A DNA stretch of 64,000 nt from Paramecium pentaurelia (GCA_905183005.1 CAJJDO010000033.1:5820-69819), one strand, 5' to 3'; shown: positions 13,691 to 26,205, numbered from the stretch's first letter. The notes: a model not told the origin generated them from the letters alone. Numbers and translations: made by a program.

Positions 13691-14021
13691 GTTGTAAAGT
13701 TATCAATAGATCCAGTCTTATAAGCAAATATCTTATCACATGTTTCTTAAGTTCCTTTCATTGATGTACATGGAGTAGTGTAATCAACACAACCTTTTCC
13801 ATTACTAATACATTCAGGTAAGAATGAAGCACATGTAGCATTATCAGTTGCTTCTGTATTATCTGAAAACTTTCGTTATATACAAGGAGTAGTATCAGTA
13901 GCTGTCGATGAATTAGTACAATAGCCTGGATAACTTAAACAAGTGGATTTTGTTCCTGAAAGTTTACTACATTCATATTTAGTTATACAAGCATCAATTC
14001 TATTACTAATGCATGTTGATA
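13691..14021 (-). repeat. 331-bp segment repeated on both sides of the gap (copy 2)
   Basis: Starts on the first base after the gap and matches 12643-12973. It continues past 14021 into further antigen coding sequence (CSDLTGPYFNNDTNS), which copy 1 would be expected to share if the gap were closed. Confidence 0.9.
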
Positions 14022-14589
14022 ATTCTGCTGCAGAATTAGTATCATTATTAAAATAAGGTCCTGTTAAATCTGAGCAAGACAATTTACAAGAATTATTGAA
14101 CCAACCACATTTTTGGATACAAAAATAAATAATGGATTTCCATTTTCTTCATTTTTATCAAAAGTTCTTACTCTAGCTTGATTTGATAAAAAAAATGATT
14201 TTTTCTTAAATTCACTTCAATTTGAATTACTAGTACAAATAGGTTACTATGAAAAATTATTAGTACCTTGAATTCTCTGAAAATTATAAAAATTAATTAA
14301 ATTGATTAAATTTAATCTTAAAATAAGCTTTTCTTAAAATTAATACAACTTTTATAATTATTATATTATTCTTGTTTAATTTCATCAACAAAAATTAGGC
14401 CTTTTTATTAGATTCACCATCCAGATTATAAAGAATTATCAAATATCCTAATTCTTTTCCAAAATTACTAAGTAAATCAACTCCGAATTTAAATCCAAAA
14501 TATATCTATTATATAAGTCTTAACTCAAATATTTCCAAATCATTTTTTAACATGTTTTTGAAGAAAAGAAGTGATTCCCAACTTTTGAC

Positions 14590-15860
14590 CTTATATAAGA
14601 TTTTTTTATGTGTCTTATGCTGGACAAATTACTGTCATTTACTTATTTGAAACCAATTCAAGGATCTAATAATGATTTATATTTTACTTATTTTCTAGTT
14701 TAATAGCCATTTCTTCCTGGAATTTCAATATCCATAAAAATTATATTATATGTAGAACAATTTTATAACTTTTTATTTACATTTTCATTTATCATTTTTA
14801 ATGCAATTTGATTCAATAAAATATCATGAACAATTAATACATGACAAAATTTTTGGCAGATGGAAATATCATTTTGAACAAATTGAATCTTTTTACTTTA
14901 TTAGTTAAAATCTATAAATTTATCAAAAAAATATTAAGGACTTATAGGCCAAAAGATTTCAGTTTATTTTTCTAGATCATTTAATCTAGATGTATTTTTA
15001 TAGTCTCTGCATTTTAATCTTAGTATTCTCTATCAATTTCAAGTCTAGAATTATCTGACTTGATTAATTTGCTATCATCAAATTTAATGAATTTATTGAT
15101 TAAATTTCCACTTTATAAAATAAACAACAGTTCCTTAGTTTTTTCTGGAACTTATTATTATTTGATTATATTAAGATTTTATTAAACTTTAAACCCATTT
15201 TGCAGCTATATTTAACCCTAATCCTAATTATCTTGAACCTTAATGTGATTTCAATACAGCTCCAAATTCAATAGTATCATGTATGCTATTTGAAGTTCAA
15301 CTTAATGTTGATTCTTCTATGCCATTTGCATTATCGAAAACTTTAAAAATAATGCGAAATGATCACCTTCTTAAATTTACAAACCAATATAACCTCCTTT
15401 CTATGTAAATATTAAGGTATTATTTAAAATGTTAACTAATAATTAAACAATCCTCTACTCATCAATTTAAACATGCTTAACATTCAAATTTTCAGCAAAA
15501 TTAATTCTATCTTTTTTTATTTCATTGAGATTTTTACAAATGTTAAATTACTTCGCTTATTTCGTGTATTCAGAAATAAGGTGACACGATATGAAAATTA
15601 ATATGACTAAATTGAAGCATAATCCAATATATCACCATTAATTTGATTAATTAATAATGAAATAGAACATTAAGCTATATCTATTTATTCCTAAAACATA
15701 GTCTTAAATTTTCATAAGACTTAACATTTATTAACAACTATTTAATGGAGTTCTCAATTCATGAGAAAGGATTTAATAAAACTATGATGAATTCTTTTAT
15801 CATCTTTCATTTTTTTACATTTAACTTTGTTATTTAAGCTTTTGATTACGAGAAGCAATA
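14590..15860 (-). pseudogene. Hybrid histidine kinase / receiver gene, decayed
   Basis: The minus strand carries, in order, the landmarks of a hybrid two-component kinase. The phospho-acceptor H-box is SHELRTPLNS (His codon at about 15761-15763). An N-box follows (IDEQRIVQLLVNILNNTLIF, about 15440), then a G-box (LGLGLNIAAKWV, about 15200-15235). The receiver domain has LIVHDILLNQIALKMI and the phospho-Asp motif IIFMDIEIPGRNGY (about 14700-14740). The catalytic His and Asp are both present. The frame shifts between these blocks, with a TGA near 15285 among others, and introns explain only some of the breaks. No sensor or membrane part is recognisable upstream. The 3' side abuts the surface-antigen sequence at about 14130. 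Confidence 0.75.
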
Positions 15861-17198
15861 CAGAATTCGCTAAATCATTGCTAAATCAGTAGTGACTTTT
15901 GATAGAGGATTTAATTTAGGAGAAGTGTGGCTAACATTAATTTTTTCATTCATAATCCTATTATTGATTAGTCATAGTAGTTGGTATGATTATTAATTTT
16001 AGTTTCTTCTATTAATTGATTAGCATAATCTCAGATTTCATGAGCCATACATAAATAAAAATCTTCTGATGAAATACTTGTTATTGATGTTTATTTTTCC
16101 ACATATCATTTTAATTTAAATTAGCAAGATATTTTGAAGGTGACAATATTTTTGTTTAAATTTTTATAACATATAAATGATTTGCATATTATCATGAGCA
16201 ATTACATCATATAAATCATTTTTTTATGAATTCTTATTTTAATTTACTGAGTGGAAATAATTTAAAAATAAAAACATTTGATATTTGGATATCAAAATTT
16301 AAGAATATATTGATAGATAAAAAATTTGTTATTAGAAAGATATAACTTTTTCTATAACTTTAATACTATTTGGAATATAATTTGACTATAATCTCATATG
16401 ATATGATATGAATAAATTTTTATACTATTATTGTTAAGAATTTATTAATCAAAAATTTAATTTTAAGGTATTTTCGTTCCTTTGTTTGAATTATAAATAA
16501 ATGCTAAACTTTAAAATATAAATGATTAAGTATTGGCCATTTTCTTAACAATAATAATATTTTATTTTTTCGTATTTTACAATATATTGATGGATAACTA
16601 TTAAATTCGAATGTTTATTATTTTAATTACTTCTTCTTTAATATTCAAAATAATTTTGTCAATAGTATACCTTAATTAAATTCTAATAAGATTAAAATTT
16701 TACTATATAAGAAAAAGATCCAACCTTGAAAGTTATATGTCTAATATCTATAAAAATTAGCAATACCTAACCACATGCATTAGTGACTATATAAAATTAA
16801 GTTAATAAATGAATTATTATAAGTAAAAGTATAAGAGGAGGGTGTAAAAAAAGTAAATCTATTTTCTGCTCAATTTTAATTTTTTCTTGAAATTTGGTAG
16901 CATCATTGTATACGATTAGAAACTAATCTTAATTTAATCTAGTGTACAGCTAATTTTTTGAGAGATATATATAAGCATTAAGAATAACATATTCATACAT
17001 TAATAATCTCCTAAATATATGTTCTATATATTTTATTAGAGTTTCTAAACTAAAGATTAATCTTAATTAATTTGATTTAGAGACTATATTTGAAAGATAT
17101 TAGAAAATATATATTATCAAATAAATTAATAATTATTATACATTAATCCTCATAGTTCATTCAATATAAATCAAATCACACTTTTCTTCATCGAACTG
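15861..17198. other. Region without a supportable gene
   Basis: A few short protein-like pieces on the minus strand (about 15870-16100) might belong to the N-terminal part of the kinase, but none is clear. From 16300 to 17150 the sequence is low-complexity AT-rich, with an imperfect repeat of an ACTAATCTTAATT-like motif near 16920 and 17055. Confidence 0.4.
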
Positions 17199-17760
17199 TC
17201 ATTGTTATTAAATTTGATAGTCAAATTGTGATACTTTCCTGGAATTCCTAAAATGCCAATTTCTTTCACCATCTTTATTCTCAAATTTAATTCTCTCATC
17301 TTTATCCATAGATGGTGGAAAATTTCATCCTTTAACATATCGTGCCACTCTTGCTCTCATTGACACTTTTTCTAATCTTGAATCTATTTTTGTAAGAACA
17401 TATTCTCCAACTTGGAAGTTCCAATCATGCTTCTATTTGTTTAACCCTCTATTTTATGGTATTCTCTAATGAGTGGTTCTAAGTAGAAAGAAAAGACATC
17501 ATAATCCTCTGGTCTAGTAGCATATATTGCAACAGAGCTATCATCTTTAGATAAACATCCCATCATCACATCCAAGAATTTTTATGAATTGGAATCAGAA
17601 AGACTCTTCACTTTCTTCTCAACAGCAGGTGTGATATACTTATTTCTAAGAATGACTTTAATCTTTCCTAATTCAATCCATCTGACATAGCTAAATTTAC
17701 CTTTCCTTCTGCATCTAACTAAGCCTTTGTGGCTTCCTCTTTGAAAACACAAGCATGCAT
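17199..17760 (-). pseudogene. Arginine-kinase-like (ATP:guanido phosphotransferase) N-terminal fragment
   Basis: Read on the minus strand from ATG 17760, the product begins MHACVFKEEATKAQLDAEGK and continues with the N-terminal-domain features of guanidino kinases: NKYITPAVEKKVKSL, then SSVAIYATRPEDYDVFSFYL followed by EPLIREYH, then SRLEKVSMRARVARYVKG and NFPPSMDKDERIKFE. These proteins buffer ATP using phospho-arginine. The catalytic C-terminal domain (about 250 residues) is absent. The frame is lost near 17650 and near 17450 (one G short of GGGG would repair it), and a TGA stands where Trp or an aromatic residue is expected before NFPP. It is therefore a fragment or pseudogene. Assignment rests on motif similarity only. 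Confidence 0.6.
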
Positions 17761-18169
17761 TGATATTAAATTTATTGGATGTAATCATATAATATTTTAA
17801 GTCTTTAATTGCCTAATTTATAATAAATCAACTTACTTATTATTTAATTATCACAAATAATTTGAACAATTAGTGAATGAGAATAGAACAATATTGATTA
17901 GAATCTAACATGAAGTTGGTTATATATATTATTGAAAATTCAAATCTAAATTTGCATGTCTTAATTCTTAAATAATATAGAATTCTAATGGTTTTAGATT
18001 TAAACAGAGAATTTCAAATTAGCATTTGAATATTATTGCATTTAATAACCTGATATCCATTTATTGTATTAAGAAAAGATGTAATTTTAAATAAATATTT
18101 TTGAAATTCATAATTTTCTTATTGATTATAATAATTGGGTAAGGAAAATCATAAGAAAACAAAACAATC

Positions 18170-18460
18170 TCAAAAGTAAATCTTCTTTATTTTTTAATTG
18201 GATTACTCACCTGAATATTAATTGTTTGCTTCCACTTTTTCCTTAATACTTTTTTGTCTTCTTTTTAATTCAAGTGGCATAGGGAGATGGAACATTCTAT
18301 ATACTCCTGCTATTGGAGAAAGAGGGTTGCTGATGGTATAAAATTGAGTATTGTGTAATATTTTACTTTTGAGGTAATAGCCTTAATAATCTATTTCTTT
18401 CAGACACTAAAAATCTAATTATCTTAAGGTATGAAGGTAATTCAGAAATACTTTTATATG
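18170..18460 (-). CDS. Hypothetical gene 3' part
   Basis: The minus strand reads SISELPSYLKIIRFLVSERN, then after one frame change near 18345 reads NPLSPIAGVYRMFHLPMPLE. It closes with a Lys/Glu-rich tail ending at TGA 18170. The composition is protein-like and purine-rich on the coding strand. The 5' end is not identifiable. No family is recognised. Confidence 0.4.
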
Positions 18461-19816
18461 ACTAAAACAAGAGATATTTGATTTTAATTGAATATTATAA
18501 AAAATTTTAACTACTTTTATTTTTTTAATTACTCAATTAATTTTTCTAATATAACAAAAAAAATAATTGTCTTATCTTAATTTTCAGTTTTTTTCCAGTT
18601 GCATCAATTATGGAAATTTGAAATGCTCATTAGAATTTTATCAATGATGTAGTACTATTTTCAAAAATACCTATTGCTTTTGCTATTGTAAGAAGATCAA
18701 TTATAAGCTTATAACTAAATTTATTTAAGTATCTTATGTATAGCCACAAGAAAAAGTAGTATAAATACAGACTGTTTGATTCATAGCCTCTAAAAGAGTG
18801 AAAATCAAATGAACTAAAGATCATAGACTCAGGAAACCGTAAGGTTTTATATTAAAAATGTAGGAACATAAATCTCAGAAACATTTTGACAATGAATTAG
18901 CATATTTTAAAAAGAATTTGATGAAATATGGAAGAATTTAATTTTTAATAACCCCTCACTCTTTTTCAGATAATCTAATTTATATCAAAATTAACTAGAA
19001 TCTGTTGGAAGGAATTATTTTTTTTTGTCTTGATAATTTGAAAAAATTCAATGGTAGCAATAAAATTGAAAAGTAAATGATAAGCACAAGAGTTTTGTTG
19101 GACTTAATTAGATCTTGGAGTTTAACAATGAAGCATTATAAATAATCACTGCTTAACCTGATAGACTATCTGAAAAGAATTTTATAGCATATTTATTTAC
19201 GAGAAACTTTCTACATAAGGAAATTATCAATTAATTTAAATGTAAAACTTTCCTCTAAAAATAAATTTGCTAAAAAACCAAAATATTTTTATATGTGAGC
19301 CATTGTAAATAGACTCGGATTTAGATTTAATATCTTTAAAAATTAAACTCTTGTAACACGCCATTTCTCCCAGTTGAAATAGTTTAATCTTAAAAATTTA
19401 GAAAAAAATTCTTGTCTTTTTCTAAAATCTAATGGTCCAATATTCTGAATAAAAACATAATAATCAAATAGCTCACCTTATAAAGAGCTTTTTTAATAAA
19501 AGTTAAACTTCTAAAATTTATATAAAAATCTTCTTATTCAAAGTGAATAATTAAAGTAGAATTCATTGCTTTTACATTAAATTGAAAAAACAATGATTAT
19601 TAATTGCAATTGAAACTACATGTATTTAATTTGAATACAATTATTTTTTTCAAATGCATCATTAAGAAATAAAAAAAAGCTGATTTTAATTTTTCTATTG
19701 AAAGAAAAACATATGAAACATCAATAAAATTATAACAAATTGTATAATAGATAAAATAAATAAAACTACTGAAATAAAAATGAATAATTGTTAATTAACT
19801 AAAATATGAATATTAT
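18461..19816. other. Region without a supportable gene
   Basis: A minus-strand frame at 18630-18824 is aromatic and hydrophobic but lacks Gln codons and any motif; I do not accept it as a gene. The rest is AT-rich with frequent TGA in all frames. Confidence 0.4.
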
Positions 19817-21892
19817 TCAATAATCATATATGATCTCACTAAGTTTCTCATTCTTACCTCTATTCAATTCAATCCATATACCAACCTTTTTACCATTTTT
19901 ATATTCCCCATTTAATGTGTATTAACTATTATACCAGATGTCAAATTTCATTTCAACCCAATTACCAAACTTTGCACCTCTTTCATCATATTAACCACCT
20001 CCTCTATAATATTCATTCGATATCACATTAGAAAATATTTTTACATCTTATTATTAATCCCATTCACTTGATACCAAATATCCCATTAACCAACTCTATT
20101 ACCATTTTTATATTTCCCATTATAAATTAGATAAGATTACCAATTTTCACATTGCCATATTTCTACCTAATTACCAAACTTTACTCCTCCTTCATCATAC
20201 TATCCACCACCCCTATGTTATTATTTAATTTTTACATCTTTTTATTGACATCCCATATATTCCATTAGCCAATTTTTTTTCCTTTCATATAATTTCCATT
20301 AAAGGTAAATTCAGTCCCTCCAAATTTCTTCCCAAAATTCTTACAGAATTCCATCCAATTACCTTACTTCAGACCTCCTTCATCATACGATCCATTACCA
20401 CTATAATACTCAATAGGTATAACTTTAGATAATATTATTACATCATATTATTAATCCCATACACTTGATACCAAATATCCCATTTACCAACTCTATTATC
20501 ATTTTTATATTAACCACTATAAGTTACATAAGCATTCCACGAATAGCCATTCCATAATTCAACCCAATTACCTTACTTCATACTTTCTTTATCATATGAT
20601 CCGCAACCACTATGTTATATTTGATATTCCCTTCATATACAATCTTTTACATCTTCTGATCTTAATGCCAAATATACCATAACCCAACTTTCTTGCCATT
20701 TTTATAATCTCCAGAATAAGTTACTTAATTTAGACCATTATACATATCCCAAATTTCCACCCAATTACCCCTTTTCTCACCTTTTTCATCATATGATCCA
20801 CCACCACTAAATTATTATTTGAAAGATTAATATTATTTTACATCTTATTAAATTTATGCCAAATATCCCACCTACCAAATTTATTTCCATTTATATATTA
20901 ACCATTAAAAGTTACACAAGCATTCCACTAATAGTCTGCCCATATTTCCACCCAAATGCCCAACTTCTTACCTTCTTCGTCATATGATCCACCACCACTA
21001 TTCATATTCAAATTATATAATATTTTTACATCTTTTTGTTTTATTAATTTTCTCCTCTTTCCTTATACCAAATATCCCATCTACTAACTTTATTCCCATT
21101 TAGATATTGACCACAATAAGTTACATAAGCATTCCACTTATATCCATCCCAATTTTTCACCCAATTACACAGCTTTGCACCTCCTTCCTCATATGATCCT
21201 CCCTCACTATGCATGCTCACATTATCTAATATTACATCTTTTTATTTTATTTATTTTCTACTCTCTCCTTATACCAGATATTCCATCTACTAATTTTTTT
21301 ACCATTTATATATTCATCATCATATGATACATAAGAATTCCACTGCTAGCCATCCCATATTTCCACCCAACTTTTCAATTTCGAGTCCCACCTATTCTAT
21401 GACTCACCTAAGCTATATTATTATTCATCACGCTCCTATAATACCATATTTTTACGTCTTTATTTATTACTTAATTTCTCCTCTATCCTTATTAAACCAA
21501 ATATCCCATTTACCAACTTTGTTCCCATTTATAAATTCACCATTATATGTTATTTATTTATTCCAATCAAATTTATCATCCAAATTAATCCACTTACAAG
21601 TTTTAATGCCATCTCCTTCTTCATCATATAATTTCTCTCCACTAAAAGATTTAGAATTATCACTTTTTCATTATTACCTTTTTTATTATACTTCGTCCTC
21701 CTTTTACCAAATATACCATCTACCAAATTTTTTACCATTCTCATACATCCCAGATAAAATTACTTATTTCTAAAATGTTTCATCTCTATTATAGAGGTTT
21801 TAATAATTTTACATCAATTATCCTTAATTAAAGCTATACATATCACCATTTTGTATTTCACACACAGAAGTGAAATTTGAACACTAATTCAT
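19817..21892 (-). CDS. Intact protein of about nine 'YKNGKKVGRWDI' (MORN-variant) repeats
   Basis: From ATG 21892 (MNQCSNFTSVCEIQNGDMYS) the minus strand encodes about nine repeats of roughly 55 residues. Each has two halves: GGGSYDEGG.K.GNWVEIW, then Y.G.YKNGKKVGRWDIWY. Each repeat is interrupted by one intron of about 20-45 nt at the same phase (after AT of a split Ile codon, just before GGG). Removing every intron keeps the frame open to TGA 19817 (last residues SEIIYDY), and I found no frameshift. There is no signal peptide or membrane helix. The repeats resemble the Gly-Tyr rhythm of MORN motifs; function is unknown. Two further members of the family lie at 31719-33645 and 61894-64000. 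Confidence 0.85.
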
Positions 21893-23728
21893 ATTGTAAA
21901 AAAAAAATGATATTAATAACTATTCTGATTTCGATTATTAAATGAAATTTCAAAAGTATATATTCCATTTTTAAGAAAGAGACCATATTTTATGTAACTA
22001 TGAATTTACCACTAATTGAATTTGATTTTCTTTAATCAAGAAAATAAATTAATAGAGATAATTTTTACAATTATCCTATTTGGACTTTGGAGAAAATAAA
22101 CTGTTTATGGAAGAATATTACAATCAAAGTAAAATCTTTAAAATAAAATATGAAAATACCTGATATAATTTAATAAAAGTATAACCTTGTTTACTTTAAA
22201 AAAAGTAAATATTTTTTTAATTCTTAGAAGGAAAAAATGAAAAAAATATTCATCAAAATCTCCAGCCTAATTTTATTCTATCATTTTTCTTTCTAAGAAT
22301 TTAGAAAATATTTGCCTTTTTAAAGTAATAAGTTTTAAAAATTGTTTTAAAATAAAGATTGTACATAAAATTTTTAATTATTATTCCAAAGATATGATTA
22401 ATATGATGAAAATTGCTTGGAGCTTTTTGAAGAGTACCTTTAATAGATTGATGAGAATGGAATTATAATTGCTTTTATAAAGTTATTTCCTTGAGATAAT
22501 CAGAATATCATACATGGATTATCAATTATGCAATTGTTCACTAATCATTTAATCAAATTCAAGTAAATTAAATCTATAAATAAAGTTCTACAAATTTCTT
22601 GATTAATTTGTTATAAGAATCTTTATACTCTTTGGAATCTAGTTCAATGATGAATAAATTTTGAATTTTAAATAATTGATTTTGTCATTAAAGATAATTT
22701 AACCATCCTTAAAGAAATTTTTGCAACTAAATTAACTAAATTTTTGATAATGTTTTGGTTTTTGTAATCTTTTAGTTAATTTCATTATAATAAATTTGAA
22801 ATCTAAAAATTTAAATTAGCATAAAAGAAATATGTCAGAATCCCTATCATTAATAATAAACTTATAGAACTAAATAGATCATTTAGGTGACATAATTAAA
22901 TTTATTTGTAAATAAGATAATAAATACCGAAAAAAATTATAAAAGAATTTAGTAATTTGGTCAAGTCAATCGCTCATTCAATAACAATCACTTAGTTATT
23001 TTATCATTTTTTTATATTATATTTTAAAATGTAAATATAATCTAATTATTCAGATTACAACTAATGGTAAGTAAGAAAGTTGCCTAAAAAGTCAAAATTT
23101 TGTAATAGATCTACCTATGATTTCAAAAACTGAAATTAAAAAATTTGCTATAAAATTTCTAAATCCAATTTCTTAAGTTGTATTGGGTGTAAGGAACAAA
23201 GAAATTTTACGTTAAAATACTTATGAGCAAGAACTATATAACCCATCTTCATATGGGTATAATTTAGCAATCAAAAATCTCATGTTTTTCTTTTAATATT
23301 AAAGACACAATAATTATTAAGTTGAATATAAAGGAATCCAAAATTACTTGGATTATTAAGGAATAAGTCCAATATTGTATTTTCTACATTAAAACTTATC
23401 TTCCTCTTTTTTGACATTGATAAAACTAAACTTAATTGATTTAAAATTGATAATGATGCTAGTCATGATTTAGATGATAATTTATGATTTTAGATTAAAT
23501 ATTTCAATATATATAGTATTTTATAATTATTATCAATCAATTAAAATTTTTAGGATTTGAATTTCTTATAATTTGTAATCCTAGGTAGGCAAGAATTTTA
23601 TGTTTCTACTAATTGATTAGAGATACAATCTGTATCAAATTGTATTTTAAATTACTCTATTTTACAAGTTTCTTCTTTGTAACTTAAGGAATATACATGC
23701 GAAACCATTTTAGTTATACATGAAATGA
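21893..23728. other. Region without a supportable gene
   Basis: Only short frames on either strand. A stretch near 23650-23750 (EYTCETILVIHEMIHYK) may be an upstream, frame-shifted part of the ORF at 23729. Confidence 0.4.
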
Positions 23729-24480
23729 TTCACTATAAAGATAATATCAACAACTAATGAAATTTCTTTGTAATTCACAATTATCTATAATAGTAGCTAG
23801 AGCATGGTTTCAAATTTTCCATCTAAATTTAATGATTTTGTATATATTTTGAAACAATAGATCTAAAAAACTGAAGCTTACCATGAAATTGACTAACAGC
23901 CAAATAAAAAGATTAGACACAAAAATAACAATAAATCCAAAATTTTCAATTAAGCAGATTGTTAAACAGAAATAAATTAATTATATAAGGCTCTTGCACT
24001 TATTGTGTTCCTCAAGGAGGCAAGGTCGTAAATAACTGAAGTTTTAACTGATACATTATTTTATCCTATATAATATGTTTTTGGGCAATTTTTATTAGTT
24101 AAGTTTACTCAACTAAATTACTCTAACATTGGAGGCTAAATAGAAATAATTAATTTAAATATAGAGGAACTTACCTATGAAATATCATTCTTCACCAGAA
24201 AAGGGCTATAAATACAAAGATTAATAAATCTCTATTAAGATAAGAATACAGTTTTAAATAGTTAAATTTTCTTAGAGTTATCTTATAGTTCTCTACTCAT
24301 AGTACTTAATAGTTTAAGGAAAGAGTTTAAATATTAATTTCTTTAGGTTTTAAAGTGATTAGATTTTATAGAAAAACCTAATTTGATTTATTCTTTATGC
24401 AATTATTCATATTTGTTACATCATTTTAGAAATATTAACGAATTTACACTTATTTTTGTAGTGTAAACCTGATAAAAAAT
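23729..24480 (+). pseudogene. Hypothetical protein ORF, interrupted
   Basis: A 210-codon open frame (first Met at 23804, MVSNFPSKFNDFVYIL) runs to TGA 24356. The same frame then continues as LDFIEKPNLIYSLCNYSYLL to a second TGA near 24478. The central part (LIVFLKEARSQITEVLTDTL) is helical and the C-terminal part is hydrophobic-rich. The internal TGA suggests a nonsense change, or an intron I could not place. No family is recognised. It lies about 65 bp upstream of the TPR gene in the same direction. Confidence 0.45.
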
Positions 24481-24545
24481 TATAATATATTAGAATATAA
24501 AAGTATATTATTTTTTTTATTGTATAATTATTTGTTTTTATCTTA

Positions 24546-25900
24546 ATGGATAATGTTAATGCAAATAATAGTTAATTAGACAATGATGAATTAGCTATTA
24601 ATTATTAAAAAAGCTATTTTGCTAACAATCAATGTATATCTATTAGCCAAATAATTTTAGGTGAAGTTGTAGGTATAAGAGCTTTATAAATAGAAACATC
24701 AGAATAAGCTGATTAATTACCTATTTATTAAGAAAACTTTGAGACTCTTATCAATAAAGGTATATATCTTTACTTTTGTATAATTATATAGGTTAAGCAT
24801 TACATAAATTGTAAAGATGGAATGAAGCTATTGAATATTATGATAAAGCAATTACATTAAATCCATAATCTAGTATAACTTATCATTTTAAAGGTATTTA
24901 AATATATTAATTTGTATAGGTAGCATTTTAAGTTATATGAATAAAATTTAAGAATCTATATAATGCTTTGATTAGGCTTTAAAAATAAATCCAAATGATA
25001 GTGTAGTATTACTACTTAAAGGTAGATTTATAATTCGAATTTAGGGGATTTATTATTAGGTTAAAATAAATATACAGAAGCTATTGAATGCTTTGATATA
25101 ATTATAAAGTTGTGTCCTGCTGATAGTGAAGCTTTCATTTTAAAAAGTAAATTTCTTATTTAATTAATAAAGGCAAAGCTTTACATGCTTTAACAAGATT
25201 TTAAGAAGCCATAGAATGTTACGATTAAATCATTTAAATATCTCCATTAAATAGTGAAGTCTATTATAATAAAGGTAAATTAAGTCGTCTAAATAGGGGA
25301 TGCTTTATGCCAATTAAACAGACTAGAGGAATCAATAATTTATTTTAATAAGGCTTTAAGTATTAATCCAAATTTAAGTGAAGCTTATTATAAAAAAGGT
25401 TTATAATTAATTATTATTTAAGGAAATGCACTAATTTCATTACATAGATATAAGAAAGCTATTGAGTGCTTTGATTAACTTTTGCTGATTAATCCCAAAG
25501 ATAGACTAATGCTTTATAGTAAAGGTTTTTACTCATTATTCCAATAAGGTTATGCTCTAACAAAAATGAATCGATATTTCAAAGCAATATAGTGCTATGA
25601 ATAATAAATCTAGTTAAATCCTAAAGATTTATAGGCGTATTTTCTTAAAAGTATAAAATTTCTAAACTTAATAGGCAAAGTTTTATCTCAATCAAAAAAG
25701 TACAATGAAGCCATCTAAACCTTGAGAAAAGCGTATTTAATTAGTCCTCAGCCTTTTATAATGAAGACATTAGGTAAATTTTTAATCATGTTTTAGCTGA
25801 TTCATTACTATTATTGGGAAGAAAGGCAGAAGCTAAACAATTTTATTTAATGGCTGGATACAAGAAAAAATTTATAAATAAAAAGTTAAAAAAGACTTGA
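24546..25900 (+). CDS. Tetratricopeptide-repeat (TPR) protein, ten exons
   Basis: ATG 24546 starts an N-terminal region (MDNVNANNSQLDNDELAINY). About nine TPRs follow with the signature W/Y..A...Y..A...NP, for example RWNEAIEYYDKAITLNPQSS and RFQEAIECYDQIIQISPLNS. Nine introns of 22-32 nt (the first at 24760-24791) interrupt the gene. Internal exons are about 102 nt, one 34-residue TPR each, with the intron always splitting the same Lys-Gly junction (AAAG|GT). All joins keep the frame to TGA 25898 (tail NKKLKKT). Most introns end TAG, a few AAG. TPRs form superhelical protein-binding scaffolds; the partner is unknown. The gene looks functional. Confidence 0.92.
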
Positions 25901-26205
25901 AACATCTATTAATTTTTATGAATATTAATAATTTGAAATTAAAAAGAAGAATTGTTTAATTTTAGTCAAATTTAAATTATAAAAAAATGTCGTATTCTTA
26001 AAGGACTACTAAATATATTAATTTTCATAAATACATTCAAGTAGATGATTTTAAAGATATATTTTTAAAAATGAGTAAATTCCTAATTTGAAATATTTTG
26101 TAATAATTATAAAAGGGTTCAATATCAATGTAGCGATATTGGATAAAGACCTTATTAATCTGTAAGTAAAAGAATTAATGAAATATATTTATTATATTAT
26201 TTTGA

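Larger units (their letters stand above)
10556..14130 (-). pseudogene. Paramecium-type surface antigen (i-antigen) gene, damaged and 5'-incomplete
   Basis: The minus strand encodes a long cysteine-periodic protein. Repeating modules of about 65-75 residues follow the surface-antigen pattern, for example CFWN, CGWLPTGKC, CLWVNGQCYDYERC and CTTDGTKCIP, rich in Thr, Ser and Asn. The C terminus (TDSAYILSAVSLGILGLMA, TGA at 10556) is a short hydrophobic tail typical of GPI-anchored proteins. Such proteins coat the ciliate surface and show mutually exclusive expression. The frame is broken near 10808 (one T too many), near 11655 in GGGG, and near 12222 in TTTTT. A 717-base gap lies inside. No signal peptide or start codon is visible at the 5' side; at about 14130 the sequence passes into unrelated coding debris. 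It is either a truncated pseudogene or a misassembled, error-containing copy. Confidence 0.85.

Noticed and set aside
12895..13764. Long open frames on both strands across the first N run
   Set aside because: They consist almost entirely of unknown residues, so absence of stops means nothing.
19990..20035. Repeat-gene intervals as TA-bounded IESs instead of introns
   Set aside because: Removing them as IESs (leaving one TA) breaks the frame. Removing them from GT to AG restores it in every unit.
21324..21773. 149-codon plus-strand ORF rich in Ser, Pro and aromatic residues, and the minus ORF at 21550
   Set aside because: The first is the antisense, and the second an out-of-frame reading, of the spliced repeat gene at 19817-21892.
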